A DNA stretch of 13,585 bases from the NCBI GenBank assembly GCA_017116025.1, contig JAFITR010000027.1, forward strand, positions 1 through 13,585. Direction: 5' to 3'. A program made the translations under genes and the position numbers. The notes below the pieces were generated by a model. It did no database searches and was not told where the DNA came from. It was given only the letters and a program-made list of their open reading frames with translations. Below, piece after piece: positions 1 through 7,154 of this stretch. The stretch's first letter is position 1, and each line of letters begins with the position of its first letter. The stretch is from Simkania negevensis (GTDB lineage: Bacteria; Chlamydiota; Chlamydiia; Chlamydiales; JAFITR01).

Positions 1-540
1 CTGTATCGAGATTCTTCCCCCCTTTTTCAACGCTCTATATATTGCCGTAAGGATCTCATAGCGGATTGTATGCACACAAATATGCTGCAAAGCGATCGCA
101 GAAAAAATGAAATGGTATGTTTCATCCTCGACATCCCCGCAATCGACTCCGGAGGTGACAAAGAGACGAGGGATAGTGACGTCATGAAATCGAAGATTTT
201 CTTTAGCATTCTCAAGATTTGTCTGCGAGATATCTGCTCCATCGATTCTTGCAAAACAGGAACGGAACTTGACAATGTTTCTGCCGGGGCCACAAGCAAA
301 GTCTAAGGCCACTTTCTTCTTAAAACTTTCATCCACATATTTCATCAAAAAAGTGTCATAATCTTCCCATTGATTGTGAGCATCATATGATCCTACAACG
401 CAATCCTCTTTCTGTAAGGCTCCGTAGTTTGATTTCGCAGCTCGCTGCTGATATTGAATTTTTTGCATTGCAACATATCGCTTCTTGCCTCTCCCAAATA
501 AATTGTTCAACGCGAACACCTTATAGAGAAGTTTTTTCAT
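1..540 (-). CDS. Class I SAM-dependent methyltransferase, 3' end cut by window edge
   Basis: The frame is open from an ATG at 538-540 through base 1, giving the first 180 residues; the C-terminus lies outside the window. A SAM-binding glycine-rich motif (VALDFACGPGRN) lies at residues 77-88, an acidic motif II (GADIS) at 101-105 and a post-motif stretch (HFIFSAIALQHI) at 143-154. This order is that of the Rossmann-fold Methyltransf_11/25 families, which methylate small molecules or sugars. The start is supported by GGAG at 546-549, 5 bases upstream of the ATG. The gene follows the GT4 gene on the same strand after 112 bases, so it may be last in the wlb-like operon or have its own promoter. 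The likely role is methylating a sugar of the surface glycan, but the acceptor cannot be read from the sequence. Family is fairly certain, substrate unknown. Confidence 0.85.
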   Translation of the reverse strand, partial: MKKLLYKVFALNNLFGRGKKRYVAMQKIQYQQRAAKSNYGALQKEDCVVGSYDAHNQWEDYDTFLMKYVDESFKKKVALDFACGPGRNIVKFRSCFARIDGADISQTNLENAKENLRFHDVTIPRLFVTSGVDCGDVEDETYHFIFSAIALQHICVHTIRYEILTAIYRALKKGGRISIQ

Positions 541-652
541 AATCACTCCGGATAAAAAAAAAATAAACCGCAAAATTAGACATTGATGCTTTTATTCACA
601 ACCTAAAACGTACTAAGGCCTGCAACAGGGAGCTGAATCGTTACCAATTAAA
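541..652 (-). promoter_or_regulatory. Spacer upstream of the methyltransferase, weak promoter candidate and A10/T10 tract
   Basis: This 112-base gap is longer than any other gap inside the leftward operon. On the minus strand it holds a weak sigma70-like pair, TTGTGA (596-601) and TAATTT (573-578), 17 bases apart. A run of ten T (554-563 on the minus strand) follows, then GGAG (546-549). The -10 match is poor, so the promoter is only a candidate. No convincing terminator hairpin precedes the T run, so I do not call a terminator for the upstream gene. Confidence 0.25.
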
Positions 653-1990
653 TTACTTTTCACGGGAATTGTTGTTCTCTATACAGCCAAGCAGCGTAAA
701 AGCGAGGTTCTTTCTACTGTACTTATCCAGGATCTCCTGACAACAAGAAACCTTATCGACGGAGGAACGAGAAAGGAAACCGACCAGATATTCTTTGATC
801 TTTTTCGGCTCGTTGGGTAGAGATACTCCTGCATTGGCCTTGCCGATCAAATAAGAGGGCTCGCTATCAAGCAAAGCACCTAGGGAGAGGATAGGAGTAG
901 CGGAGCTAAGGTATTCGAAGAGTTTACCGGTAAGCATGTATTTAGCCGATGGATCTCCCCACTCGAGAAATAGAAGGGTATCAGCATCTCGCTGCAATCT
1001 CAAAGCGTCTTCACGAGCAAGTACTCCTAGGTTCTTTACCCAGTTCGATACTTGATGCTGCTCAATTAGTTCATCCAAGTTGGCCATAAGAGGCCCTGCA
1101 AACAGAACTTCCAGCTTTTGCAACAAAGAGGCGTGTCGAGGATCTTTCGCTAACTCTGCAATGGCTTGAAACAAAGGAGAAGGATCTCTTTTGCCTTTAT
1201 AAATCATTCCCGTGTAGACCAAGCGCCTCTTTCCGTCTGACGGGAAAAATGGCTCTGAAGAGATCGTCTGTAAGTCATCAGGATCGTAACCATTTTCAAC
1301 AAGGTGCACTCTCTTGCCAGGATATTTCTTGCCCAGCACCTCTTGCATTCCCTTGCTAACTACCGTTACAACATCGGCACAAGTCACTACTCTTCTTTCC
1401 AACATCTTTTCAAAAAGAGTAAATGGGAACAAACCCTTAAAAAAGTGATGATCGGTCCAAAGATCTCTAAAATCTGCTATCCAATGTTTAGCAATTCCTT
1501 TTCGCTTCAAATAGAGAGCGATTTTATGTGAAGAATATGGGCCAAAACTACTGACCACAACATCCCACTCTTCACCTCTATCCATAACAGCTTCAACAGC
1601 AGGAGATACCCACAAATCAGAGAAATCAGGCATTCGGATCGAATTAAAAACCCCTCTCTTTTCACGTAAAGCATTAAAACATCCTGCAAGAAACTTTCTG
1701 AACCCTCGTTTTCTTACAGCTCCTTGTTGCCCTTGTGAGAAATTTTCTCTCGAAGACCCCCTCTGGTATAGTCTTTTGAGGCTTCTTATCCACTTTGTCT
1801 CTTCTACAGCAAGAACAAGGTAATCACCATCTTCATATTTTAAAGCATGAGCCTGCTCCTGCTTTTTACGCTGAGTAACAACAGTCACATTATGTCCTTG
1901 CTGACTCCAATATTTTGCCCAAGAGTGAGGGCGCAAAGAAGCGACAGAGTTGATAGGAGGGAAAAAAGCGGAGACGATCAGTATGCGCAT
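653..1990 (-). CDS. GT4-type glycosyltransferase, GT-B fold
   Basis: A 445-residue protein with the two-Rossmann-domain layout of GT4 glycosyltransferases, which transfer a sugar from an activated nucleotide donor to a lipid-linked or growing glycan at the cytoplasmic face of the inner membrane. The N-terminus (MRILIVSAFFPPINSVASLR) is the usual first strand and glycine/proline loop of the acceptor domain. The acceptor domain ends near residue 235 (LVENGYD, 230-236). The donor domain begins at RLVYTGMIYKGKRDP (256-270), and the sugar-nucleotide region is TGKLFEYLSSATPIL (354-368), the family's EX7E-like segment. Length is slightly above the 370-420 usual for the family because of a basic, poorly conserved insertion around residues 65-115. 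The gene starts 6 bases after the aminotransferase stop, so co-transcription is very likely. Linkage and donor specificity cannot be read. An N-terminal hydrophobic run is strand beta1, not a signal peptide. Confidence 0.85.
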   Translation of the reverse strand: MRILIVSAFFPPINSVASLRPHSWAKYWSQQGHNVTVVTQRKKQEQAHALKYEDGDYLVLAVEETKWIRSLKRLYQRGSSRENFSQGQQGAVRKRGFRKFLAGCFNALREKRGVFNSIRMPDFSDLWVSPAVEAVMDRGEEWDVVVSSFGPYSSHKIALYLKRKGIAKHWIADFRDLWTDHHFFKGLFPFTLFEKMLERRVVTCADVVTVVSKGMQEVLGKKYPGKRVHLVENGYDPDDLQTISSEPFFPSDGKRRLVYTGMIYKGKRDPSPLFQAIAELAKDPRHASLLQKLEVLFAGPLMANLDELIEQHQVSNWVKNLGVLAREDALRLQRDADTLLFLEWGDPSAKYMLTGKLFEYLSSATPILSLGALLDSEPSYLIGKANAGVSLPNEPKKIKEYLVGFLSRSSVDKVSCCQEILDKYSRKNLAFTLLGCIENNNSREK

Positions 1991-1996
1991 GTTTCT

Positions 1997-3121
1997 CTAA
2001 TGAACTAATGCAGGTGTTGCAGCAAAAAACGAATGTATCGCCTCACAGACATACTCTACAGCCTCTTTTTTCAATTCAGGATAAATCGGCAAAGAAAGAA
2101 TTTCGTGCTGATACTGCGAAGCAATTGGAAAATCATCACGAGTATGGCCATAAGAAGCATACGCTTCGACAAAGGGAAGAGGACGCGGGTAGTGTATCCC
2201 TGTACCAACACCTTTTGTTGTAAGGTATTGCTGCAAAGCGGCACGCTTTTTAACACGCACTGCATAAAGGTGGTATACATGTGTTCCGCCAGGACGGACA
2301 GCAGGAGTAACAATATAATCACAACCTGCCAAAAGCTCATTATATATACCTGCTAAATAGCGACGTTGGCTTTTCCAGCCTTCTGCATACTTCAGTTTAA
2401 CACCGAGGAGAGCCGCTTGTAGCGCATCCATTCTGCTGTTTGTACCAGGGAATAAGTGATCGTGCTTGTTTAAAGCACCGTGATTTGCCAAACGCCGAAC
2501 CTTCTCTGCAAGTCCAAGATCGTTCGTTGTCACAGCTCCTGCATCACCATAAGCACCGATATTCTTTGAAGGGAAAAAGCTATATGTTGCAGCATGGCCA
2601 AATATCCCCAACTTCTTTCCTTTAAATTCTGCCAGATGAGCTTGCGCACAATCTTCAAGAAGGAAAAGGCTATGTTCATCACACAGGGAACGGAGTTGTT
2701 CAATATTAGCAGGCTGTCCATACAGATGGACAGCAAGGATCGCTTTGGTCTGTGGAGTGATCTTACGGGCAACATCATCCACATCCATATTGTAATAATC
2801 TGCTTCAATATCTACAAAGACAGGCTTTCCACCCACTTGATTAACCGCCTCAGCAGAAGAGATCCACGTATTGGCTGACACGATCACTTCATCGCCACAA
2901 CCAACACCTAAAGCCTTGAGAGTTAAGCTAATCGCATCAGTTCCGTTAGCCACACTGATGCAATAGTCTACCTGCTGAAGAGAGGCAAACTCCTCTTCGA
3001 ATGTACGGACCTTCGGCCCCTTAATAAATTGACAGCTTTTAAACACTTCATCAATTGCTTGATGTATTTCCTCTTTGAGTTGCAAATACTGCTCTTTCAA
3101 ATCCACCAAAGGAATCTTCAT
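1997..3121 (-). CDS. wlbC: DegT/DnrJ/EryC1/StrS-family PLP sugar aminotransferase (WlbC/WbpE-like)
   Basis: A 374-residue type I PLP aminotransferase that adds an amino group from glutamate to a 3-keto nucleotide sugar. I chose the ATG at 3119-3121 (MKIPLVDLKEQYLQL) because this is where the family begins. The frame is open 18 codons further, but that would run into the upstream coding sequence. Visible family motifs are ANGTD (58-62, phosphate binding), EDCAQAH (156-162, with the Asp that pairs with the pyridine nitrogen), SFFPSKNIGAYGDAGA (181-196, Schiff-base Lys 186) and GTNSRMD (226-232). In Wlb/Wbp pathways this enzyme makes the UDP-3-amino-uronic acid. It sits directly after the dehydrogenase and acetyltransferase genes, in the wlbA-B-C order known from Bordetella. 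The exact sugar could differ, since related enzymes act on dTDP-sugars, but the neighbours favour the UDP-uronate substrate. Confidence 0.85.
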   Translation of the reverse strand: MKIPLVDLKEQYLQLKEEIHQAIDEVFKSCQFIKGPKVRTFEEEFASLQQVDYCISVANGTDAISLTLKALGVGCGDEVIVSANTWISSAEAVNQVGGKPVFVDIEADYYNMDVDDVARKITPQTKAILAVHLYGQPANIEQLRSLCDEHSLFLLEDCAQAHLAEFKGKKLGIFGHAATYSFFPSKNIGAYGDAGAVTTNDLGLAEKVRRLANHGALNKHDHLFPGTNSRMDALQAALLGVKLKYAEGWKSQRRYLAGIYNELLAGCDYIVTPAVRPGGTHVYHLYAVRVKKRAALQQYLTTKGVGTGIHYPRPLPFVEAYASYGHTRDDFPIASQYQHEILSLPIYPELKKEAVEYVCEAIHSFFAATPALVH

Positions 3122-3131
3122 GCTCGATCTT

Positions 3132-3593
3132 TTATAAATTACGTATTTTCTTTGCAGGATTACCCGCATAGACACCAGGCTCTAAAATATCTTTAGTGAC
3201 AACACTCCCCGCTCCAATCACCACTCCGGAAACAATTTTAACAGGAAGAATCGTTGCATTTGTACCAATCGACACAGAATCTTCAATAAGCGTTTGTTTC
3301 CACAACTCTTTATCACCTCGTGCAGGCCCTCCCTGGGAAAATAGATCATTGATAAACATGACGCCATGAGCGATAAAACAGTCTACACCGATCGTTGTCA
3401 ACTCGCAGATAAAAGAATGTGATTGTATTCGGGTACGAGCGCCAATCTGAACGCCTTTCTGAATTTCAACAAAAGGGCCAATAAGGACATCATCACCAAT
3501 AGTACAACCGTAGATATTAACTGGCTCAACGACCTTTACCCGCTCGCCAAAGCAAACGTCTTTTACCCCTATCCGAGAGAAGGAACAGCTCAC
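3132..3593 (-). CDS. wlbB: Left-handed beta-helix N-acetyltransferase (WlbB/WbpD-like)
   Basis: A 153-residue hexapeptide-repeat protein. Repeats of the form I-G-x-x-V/A-x run from about residue 28 to 135 (YGCTIGDDVLIGPFVEI, GVQIGARTRIQ, TTIGVDCFIAHGV, SIGTNATI, VVIGAGSVV). It ends in PGVYAGNPAKKI (139-150), the standard C-terminal cap of this family. His 59 in QSHSF is a candidate catalytic base. Family members acetylate an amino sugar with acetyl-CoA, usually as trimers in the cytosol. Between a Gfo/Idh dehydrogenase and a sugar aminotransferase, the natural substrate is the UDP-3-amino-2-acetamido-uronic acid. Translation starts at GTG (3591-3593), overlapping the upstream stop as GTGA, which implies translational coupling. 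It is shorter than WbpD (about 190 residues), so an acetyltransferase of a related amino-sugar pathway is an alternative. Confidence 0.8.
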   Translation of the reverse strand: MSCSFSRIGVKDVCFGERVKVVEPVNIYGCTIGDDVLIGPFVEIQKGVQIGARTRIQSHSFICELTTIGVDCFIAHGVMFINDLFSQGGPARGDKELWKQTLIEDSVSIGTNATILPVKIVSGVVIGAGSVVTKDILEPGVYAGNPAKKIRNL

Positions 3594-4657
3594 TGAACAA
3601 CCGCTTCTTGCTGCTGCGATCCCGTCCCTATCGATCTACGAGGAGAATAACCTGCTGCTTCATACATCTTCTCTATAATCTCTACTACCTTCATACCATC
3701 GAATGCATTGGTCATAATTTTCTCTGAGCCATTCAACGCTCTAACAGCATTATCAATGACGCGATCATGGTTTGACATCGACCCTTCATAATACCCATAA
3801 TCATTAGAGGGATTTGACTGAGGGAGGTCTTCTATCACAAAATCTTCAAGCAGCTGGTAGTCAATCGTATTTAAATACTTTCCGCCAATTTTTATTGTTC
3901 CCTTTTCAGCGAAGACTGTGAGAGATCCTTCCATATTCTGCTTGTACGATGACGTTGTATAGTTGAAGTTTCCAAGAGCACCATTTTTAAAATGAAAGAC
4001 AAACGAACCTGTATCTTCAAATTCAATCAAATCCGCATGACTCACATTTTTGATCACTCCTTTAGGAGAAACGATATCTCCAAAGAGGTAATAGAGGACA
4101 TCAACAAAATGGCTAAATTGAGTGTATAGAGTACCTCCGTCTAAAAGACGCGTCCCCTTCCAATCTGAGGAAAGGTAATATTGATCATTGCGGTTCCAGA
4201 AGCAATTTACAGAGACAAAATAGAGCCTACCTAGGCGTCCTTCGTCGACCAATTCTTTCAAGGCTTGTACAGGAGGATTGTAACGATTTTGCTTCACAAC
4301 AAAGACTTTTTTATCACAACTAAAAGCGGTAGAGATAATATCCTCACACTCTTCTTTTGTGATTGCCATAGGTTTTTCAATCAAAACATGCTTACCAGCC
4401 TTTAAAGATTGCGTTGCAAGTTCATGATGTGTTCCATTGGGGGTACAGATGTTGACAATATCGATAGAAGGGTCTTTTAGCAGGTCGCTAAAAGAGGAAA
4501 AAGGCTTTGCCGAAGATCCTGCAGCAAGCTGTTTTGCAGCTTCTTCTTTTATATCGAAAGTAGCATCTAAAGAAGCAAAAGAATGCTCTATAATATGGTG
4601 AGCATGCCGCTGCGCAATACGCCCACATCCTACGATTGCAAAACGCACAGTCTTCAT
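3590..4657 (-). CDS. wlbA: Gfo/Idh/MocA-family NAD(P)-dependent sugar dehydrogenase (WlbA/WbpB-like)
   Basis: A 355-residue oxidoreductase. The N-terminal Rossmann domain carries GCGRIAQRHA (10-19), CTPNGTHHE (71-79) and the family's IEKPMAI (93-99), with catalytic Lys 95. The C-terminal domain holds the conserved acceptor region around residues 164-193, with GG at 174-175 and His 183. WlbA/WbpB oxidise C3 of UDP-2-acetamido-2-deoxyglucuronic acid so that the neighbouring aminotransferase can act on the ketone. The start at 4655-4657 is chosen because GGAGG (4665-4669) lies 7 bases upstream; the in-frame ATG at 4661-4663 is only 1 base from it. This is the first gene of the leftward operon and overlaps the acetyltransferase start by 4 bases. 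The UDP-GlcNAc 6-dehydrogenase that would feed it is not in the window. Substrate is inferred from gene company, because the family is broad. Confidence 0.8.
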   Translation of the reverse strand: MKTVRFAIVGCGRIAQRHAHHIIEHSFASLDATFDIKEEAAKQLAAGSSAKPFSSFSDLLKDPSIDIVNICTPNGTHHELATQSLKAGKHVLIEKPMAITKEECEDIISTAFSCDKKVFVVKQNRYNPPVQALKELVDEGRLGRLYFVSVNCFWNRNDQYYLSSDWKGTRLLDGGTLYTQFSHFVDVLYYLFGDIVSPKGVIKNVSHADLIEFEDTGSFVFHFKNGALGNFNYTTSSYKQNMEGSLTVFAEKGTIKIGGKYLNTIDYQLLEDFVIEDLPQSNPSNDYGYYEGSMSNHDRVIDNAVRALNGSEKIMTNAFDGMKVVEIIEKMYEAAGYSPRRSIGTGSQQQEAVVQ

Positions 4658-4664
4658 AATCATT

Positions 4665-4669
4665 CCTCC
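4665..4669 (-). promoter_or_regulatory. Ribosome binding site that decides the wlbA-like start
   Basis: On the minus strand this reads GGAGG. It is 7 bases from the ATG at 4655-4657 but only 1 base from the ATG at 4661-4663, so the downstream ATG is the functional start. Confidence 0.8.
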
Positions 4670-4685
4670 AAAAAAGGTAGGGCAA

Positions 4686-4715
4686 AATGTAGCACGCCAC
4701 CGCTCTCGAGGTCAA
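4686..4715 (-). promoter_or_regulatory. Sigma70-type promoter of the leftward wlb-like operon
   Basis: On the minus strand TTGACC (4710-4715) and TACATT (4686-4691) are separated by 18 bases. Transcription would start near 4679, leaving a leader of about 22 bases that contains the strong GGAGG. Position, strand and hexamers agree well, and the promoter would drive at least the wlbA-, wlbB-, wlbC- and GT4-like genes. Confidence 0.6.
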
Positions 4716-4740
4716 CTCACTTTCCCATAGCTGTAACTTC

Positions 4741-4769
4741 TTTAGAAAAAACCCTGTTAATCATACAAT
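4741..4769 (+). promoter_or_regulatory. Candidate sigma70 promoter of the aldolase operon
   Basis: TTTAGA (4741-4746) and TACAAT (4764-4769) are 17 bases apart on the plus strand, matching consensus at 4 of 6 and 5 of 6 bases. Transcription would start near 4776, giving a leader of about 100 bases before the ATG at 4880. The divergent leftward promoter lies about 25 bases away, so the two could share regulation. No terminator or riboswitch fold is evident in the leader. Confidence 0.4.
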
Positions 4770-4879
4770 TGTTCTTATGCAATTACTCAGACACCCCTCC
4801 TCAAGGATAAGAGACAGCAGAGAGAACAAAAAAGAAGGCTGGTCGAAATAATCGGGCAAAGAACTAAACGGGTATAGGC

Positions 4880-5674
4880 ATGCTAAACAAAAATCTACTC
4901 CAACAAAAACTCCAGTCTGGAGAGCCTGTACTAGGGACATGGTCGATCATCCCTTCTGCTGTTACTGCTGACATCATTGCCAGCAGCAACCTCGACTTTA
5001 TCATCATCGACAGGGAGCACGGCCCGGTAGGCTATGAAGTTGCCCAGCAGATGATCATGGCATGCGAGTCACGCAACGTCACTCCAATCCTACGTGTAGA
5101 AGGTATTCGCAACGAGGAGATTTTAAGAGCCCTAGACATTGGCGCCCACGGAGTCCAAGTTCCTAATGTCACCACACACGAAGAGGCTAAAACCGTAGTA
5201 GAGGCTGCCAAATATCCGCCTATTGGAACAAGAGGCTTTTCTCCCTTTACACGCGCAGGGAACTACTCGCTATCGACAGCAACGACACTGACTCAATCGG
5301 CTAACGAGAATACTCTTGTTGTTCTCAATATCGAAGGCAAAGAAGCAATCGACAACATCGACAAGATTTTATCATTAGAGGGCATTGACATCCTTTTCAT
5401 CGGCCTCTACGACCTTTCCAAAGCACTCGGTATCCCAGGACAGGTCAACCATCCCGATCTCCTCGATCGGCTCCGAGAAGTAACGGAAAAGATCAACGCC
5501 GCCGGAAAATACACAGGAACGATCGCTACTTCTTCAGAGTCGATGAATCTCTTTTTGAAGATGGGGATCAAATATCTCGCCTATCTCGTTGATTGCGAGA
5601 TGTTACGTTCTGTATACACCAACGTTCACAACGAGTTTCAAAAGGCATGCCATGAGCTCTGTCTACATCACTGA
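4880..5674 (+). CDS. HpcH/HpaI-family class II pyruvate aldolase
   Basis: A 264-residue TIM-barrel aldolase of the HpaI/GarL/macrophomate-synthase family, which cleaves or forms 2-keto-3-deoxy acids with pyruvate and an aldehyde, using a divalent metal. Expected active-site elements are visible: IDREHGP (43-49, catalytic His 47), ILRVEG (70-75, pyruvate-binding Arg 72), GTRGF (116-120), metal ligands Glu 152 (NIEGKEA) and Asp 178 (GLYDLSKALGIPG). Length is normal for the family and no key residue is missing. The Shine-Dalgarno sequence is weak (GGGTATAGG just upstream), but no other start suits the family. It overlaps the next gene, a 2-hydroxyacid dehydrogenase, by 23 bases, so the two are probably co-translated and act in sequence. 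Such aldolases usually serve aromatic or sugar-acid catabolism; within a glycan locus, building or trimming a keto-acid intermediate is an inference only. Confidence 0.85.
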   Translation: MLNKNLLQQKLQSGEPVLGTWSIIPSAVTADIIASSNLDFIIIDREHGPVGYEVAQQMIMACESRNVTPILRVEGIRNEEILRALDIGAHGVQVPNVTTHEEAKTVVEAAKYPPIGTRGFSPFTRAGNYSLSTATTLTQSANENTLVVLNIEGKEAIDNIDKILSLEGIDILFIGLYDLSKALGIPGQVNHPDLLDRLREVTEKINAAGKYTGTIATSSESMNLFLKMGIKYLAYLVDCEMLRSVYTNVHNEFQKACHELCLHH

Positions 5675-6632
5675 CTACATTGACCATCCTGATATCGAAA
5701 AAAAGGTGCTAGGAGACCTCCTCAGCGACACTCTGCACTCTGATATCAAAGTATTACTCGTATGGCACGAGAAGATCGACGACGCCTTCATGGACCACCT
5801 ACCTCTCTTACAAGGCATTGTCCGCTATGGTGTCGGGCATGACAACCTCGACCTTACCGCAGCATCAGAACGCGGCATCTACGCATGCAACACCCCCGAC
5901 TATGGCACAGAAGAGGTTGCAGATACTGCGACAGCCATGATTTTAAATATCGCACGAGGAGTCACCTGCTACGACTTCCTATGTAGAAACTACACAGACG
6001 GCAGCTGGCAAGAAAACACCCTTTCCCACATCAAAAGAAATAGCGATATCAAGATCGGAATTATCGGCTGTGGACGCATTGGAGGCAGCGTCGCCATGCG
6101 AGCCAAAGCATTAAACTTTCAGGTTGCAATGTACGACCCCTACCAACCACGCGGCTATGAGAAGATGGTTGGAATAGAACGTATCGATTGTCTAGAAGAG
6201 CTTTTAGGGCAATCGGACATCGTCTCTGTACATACACCACTCACACAGGAAACCAGAGGGATGATCGACCAGCGTTTTATTACGGCAATGAAACCAGGGG
6301 CATCCCTAGTCAATACTGCGCGAGGATGTATCCTCAACAACCTTAACGACCTATATCACGCACTCCGATCCAGCCAGCTATCTTCCTGCGCCTTTGACGT
6401 CTTCCCCGACGAACCCCCTCCACACAACCATCCTCTCATCACAGCATGGCGTAACAGAGAGCCTTGGCTCAATGGCCGACTGATTATCAACCCCCACAGC
6501 GCCTATTTTTCCTCACAAGCTTATTATGAAATGCGCCACAAAGCATCCCACAACGCCCTGCGCATCCTACAAAACGAAAAGCCCTACAACTGGCTTAACA
6601 AAGGCACCATGCAAACATTAGCAAAGGTGTGA
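5652..6632 (+). CDS. D-isomer-specific 2-hydroxyacid dehydrogenase, CtBP-like
   Basis: A 326-residue NAD-dependent dehydrogenase that interconverts 2-keto and D-2-hydroxy acids. The start at 5652 (MSSVYITDYI) is where the family's first strand begins. The frame is open upstream, but that part lies wholly inside the aldolase gene. The substrate domain includes RYGVGHDNLDL (58-68). The NAD site is GIIGCGRIGGSVAMRA (136-151). The catalytic triad is complete: Arg 224 (VNTARG), Glu 254 (FPDEPPP) and His 282 (INPHSAYFS). The C-terminal form (NPHSAYFSSQAYYEMR) resembles the C-terminal-binding-protein branch more than phosphoglycerate dehydrogenase, and there is no ACT domain. It overlaps the aldolase by 23 bases. 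A plausible role is reducing a keto acid made by the aldolase, for instance pyruvate to D-lactate, but the substrate is not readable from the sequence. Confidence 0.85.
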   Translation: MSSVYITDYIDHPDIEKKVLGDLLSDTLHSDIKVLLVWHEKIDDAFMDHLPLLQGIVRYGVGHDNLDLTAASERGIYACNTPDYGTEEVADTATAMILNIARGVTCYDFLCRNYTDGSWQENTLSHIKRNSDIKIGIIGCGRIGGSVAMRAKALNFQVAMYDPYQPRGYEKMVGIERIDCLEELLGQSDIVSVHTPLTQETRGMIDQRFITAMKPGASLVNTARGCILNNLNDLYHALRSSQLSSCAFDVFPDEPPPHNHPLITAWRNREPWLNGRLIINPHSAYFSSQAYYEMRHKASHNALRILQNEKPYNWLNKGTMQTLAKV

Positions 6633-6646
6633 AGAGGCACAAAGTT

Positions 6647-6759
6647 TAGACAGCAATTCCCGCTAAAAAGCGAACAAGTATTTACAGCTAAACGGGCGAT
6701 GAATATAAACGCAAAGATCGCGAAGAGAATACGAAGAGCAGCGGGAATTGCTGTAGACA
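6647..6759 (+). repeat. Small inverted-ended repeat element between dehydrogenase and NTF2-like gene
   Basis: A perfect 15-base inverted pair, ACAGCAATTCCCGCT at 6650-6664 and its reverse complement at 6740-6754, bounds about 105 bases. The direct hexamer TAGACA occurs at both edges (6647-6652 and 6754-6759), overlapping the inverted arms. The inner part contains the core shared with 9860-9925. This layout resembles a miniature inverted-repeat element or a REP/BIME-like hairpin, but it is too short to encode a transposase. It could fold into a long stem in RNA between the two plus-strand genes. Confidence 0.65.
6698..6753 (+). repeat. Dispersed repeat core, copy 1
   Basis: The first 30 bases (from GATGAATATAAACGC) match 9860-9889 at 29 of 30 positions. 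The last 25 bases match the end of copy 2 at 22 of 25. A 10-base indel separates the blocks. The copy is free of stop codons in the frame of the downstream NTF2-like gene, so it supplies a spurious in-frame ATG at 6699. Confidence 0.75.
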
Positions 6760-6791
6760 AACAAACTTTCAACATAGTAAAGGAGCAAAAC

Positions 6792-7154
6792 ATGGCTACA
6801 ATGACACATACGAATCTTATTGAACAAACAAACCAATACATCCAAGCTTTCACTAGCAAAAACCTAACAAAGGTCGCAGAATTTCTCACAGAGGACTTTG
6901 TACTCGAAGATCCCGTTGTCGTCAGAGTCGAAGGCAAAGAAGCCGCTCTCAACGCCATCGAAGAGATCTTTAATGCCAACGAATCCATCGACTTCAAAGC
7001 AAAAAACATCTTTTGCGACAACAACTACACCATCATCGAATTCATCCTTGTGCTTGGCAACAACACCCTAAAAGGCACCGACGTCATCCGCTGGGAAGGA
7101 GGCAAGATGGCCGAACTACGCGCCTATCTCGACCTATCGAAGACATCGACTTGA
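6792..7154 (+). CDS. NTF2/SnoaL-fold small protein
   Basis: A 120-residue protein with the shape of the NTF2-like superfamily: an N-terminal helix (NLIEQTNQYIQAFTSKNL), then a second helix leading into LTEDFVLEDPVVV, a G/E-rich turn (VEGKEAALNAIEEIF), and antiparallel strands (YTIIEFILVLGN, LKGTDVIRWEGGKMAELRAYLD). Family members are ligand-binding cones that act as SnoaL-type cyclases, ketosteroid-isomerase-like enzymes or non-catalytic partners. The start at 6792 has AGGAG (6781-6785) 6 bases upstream. An in-frame ATG at 6699 lies in the repeat element and has no such site. The last 31 bases overlap the 3' end of the convergent GT9 gene. It follows the aldolase-dehydrogenase pair after 159 bases and may share their transcript. 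No catalytic function can be assigned. Confidence 0.75.
   Translation: MATMTHTNLIEQTNQYIQAFTSKNLTKVAEFLTEDFVLEDPVVVRVEGKEAALNAIEEIFNANESIDFKAKNIFCDNNYTIIEFILVLGNNTLKGTDVIRWEGGKMAELRAYLDLSKTST

Noticed and set aside
70..306. Plus-strand reading frame over the left edge
   Set aside because: It is antisense to the methyltransferase, whose minus-strand frame carries clear SAM-binding motifs and a good ribosome binding site.
3122..3175. Longer N-terminus for the aminotransferase
   Set aside because: The 18 extra codons overlap the acetyltransferase 3' end and do not resemble the family; MKIPLVDL is the usual start.
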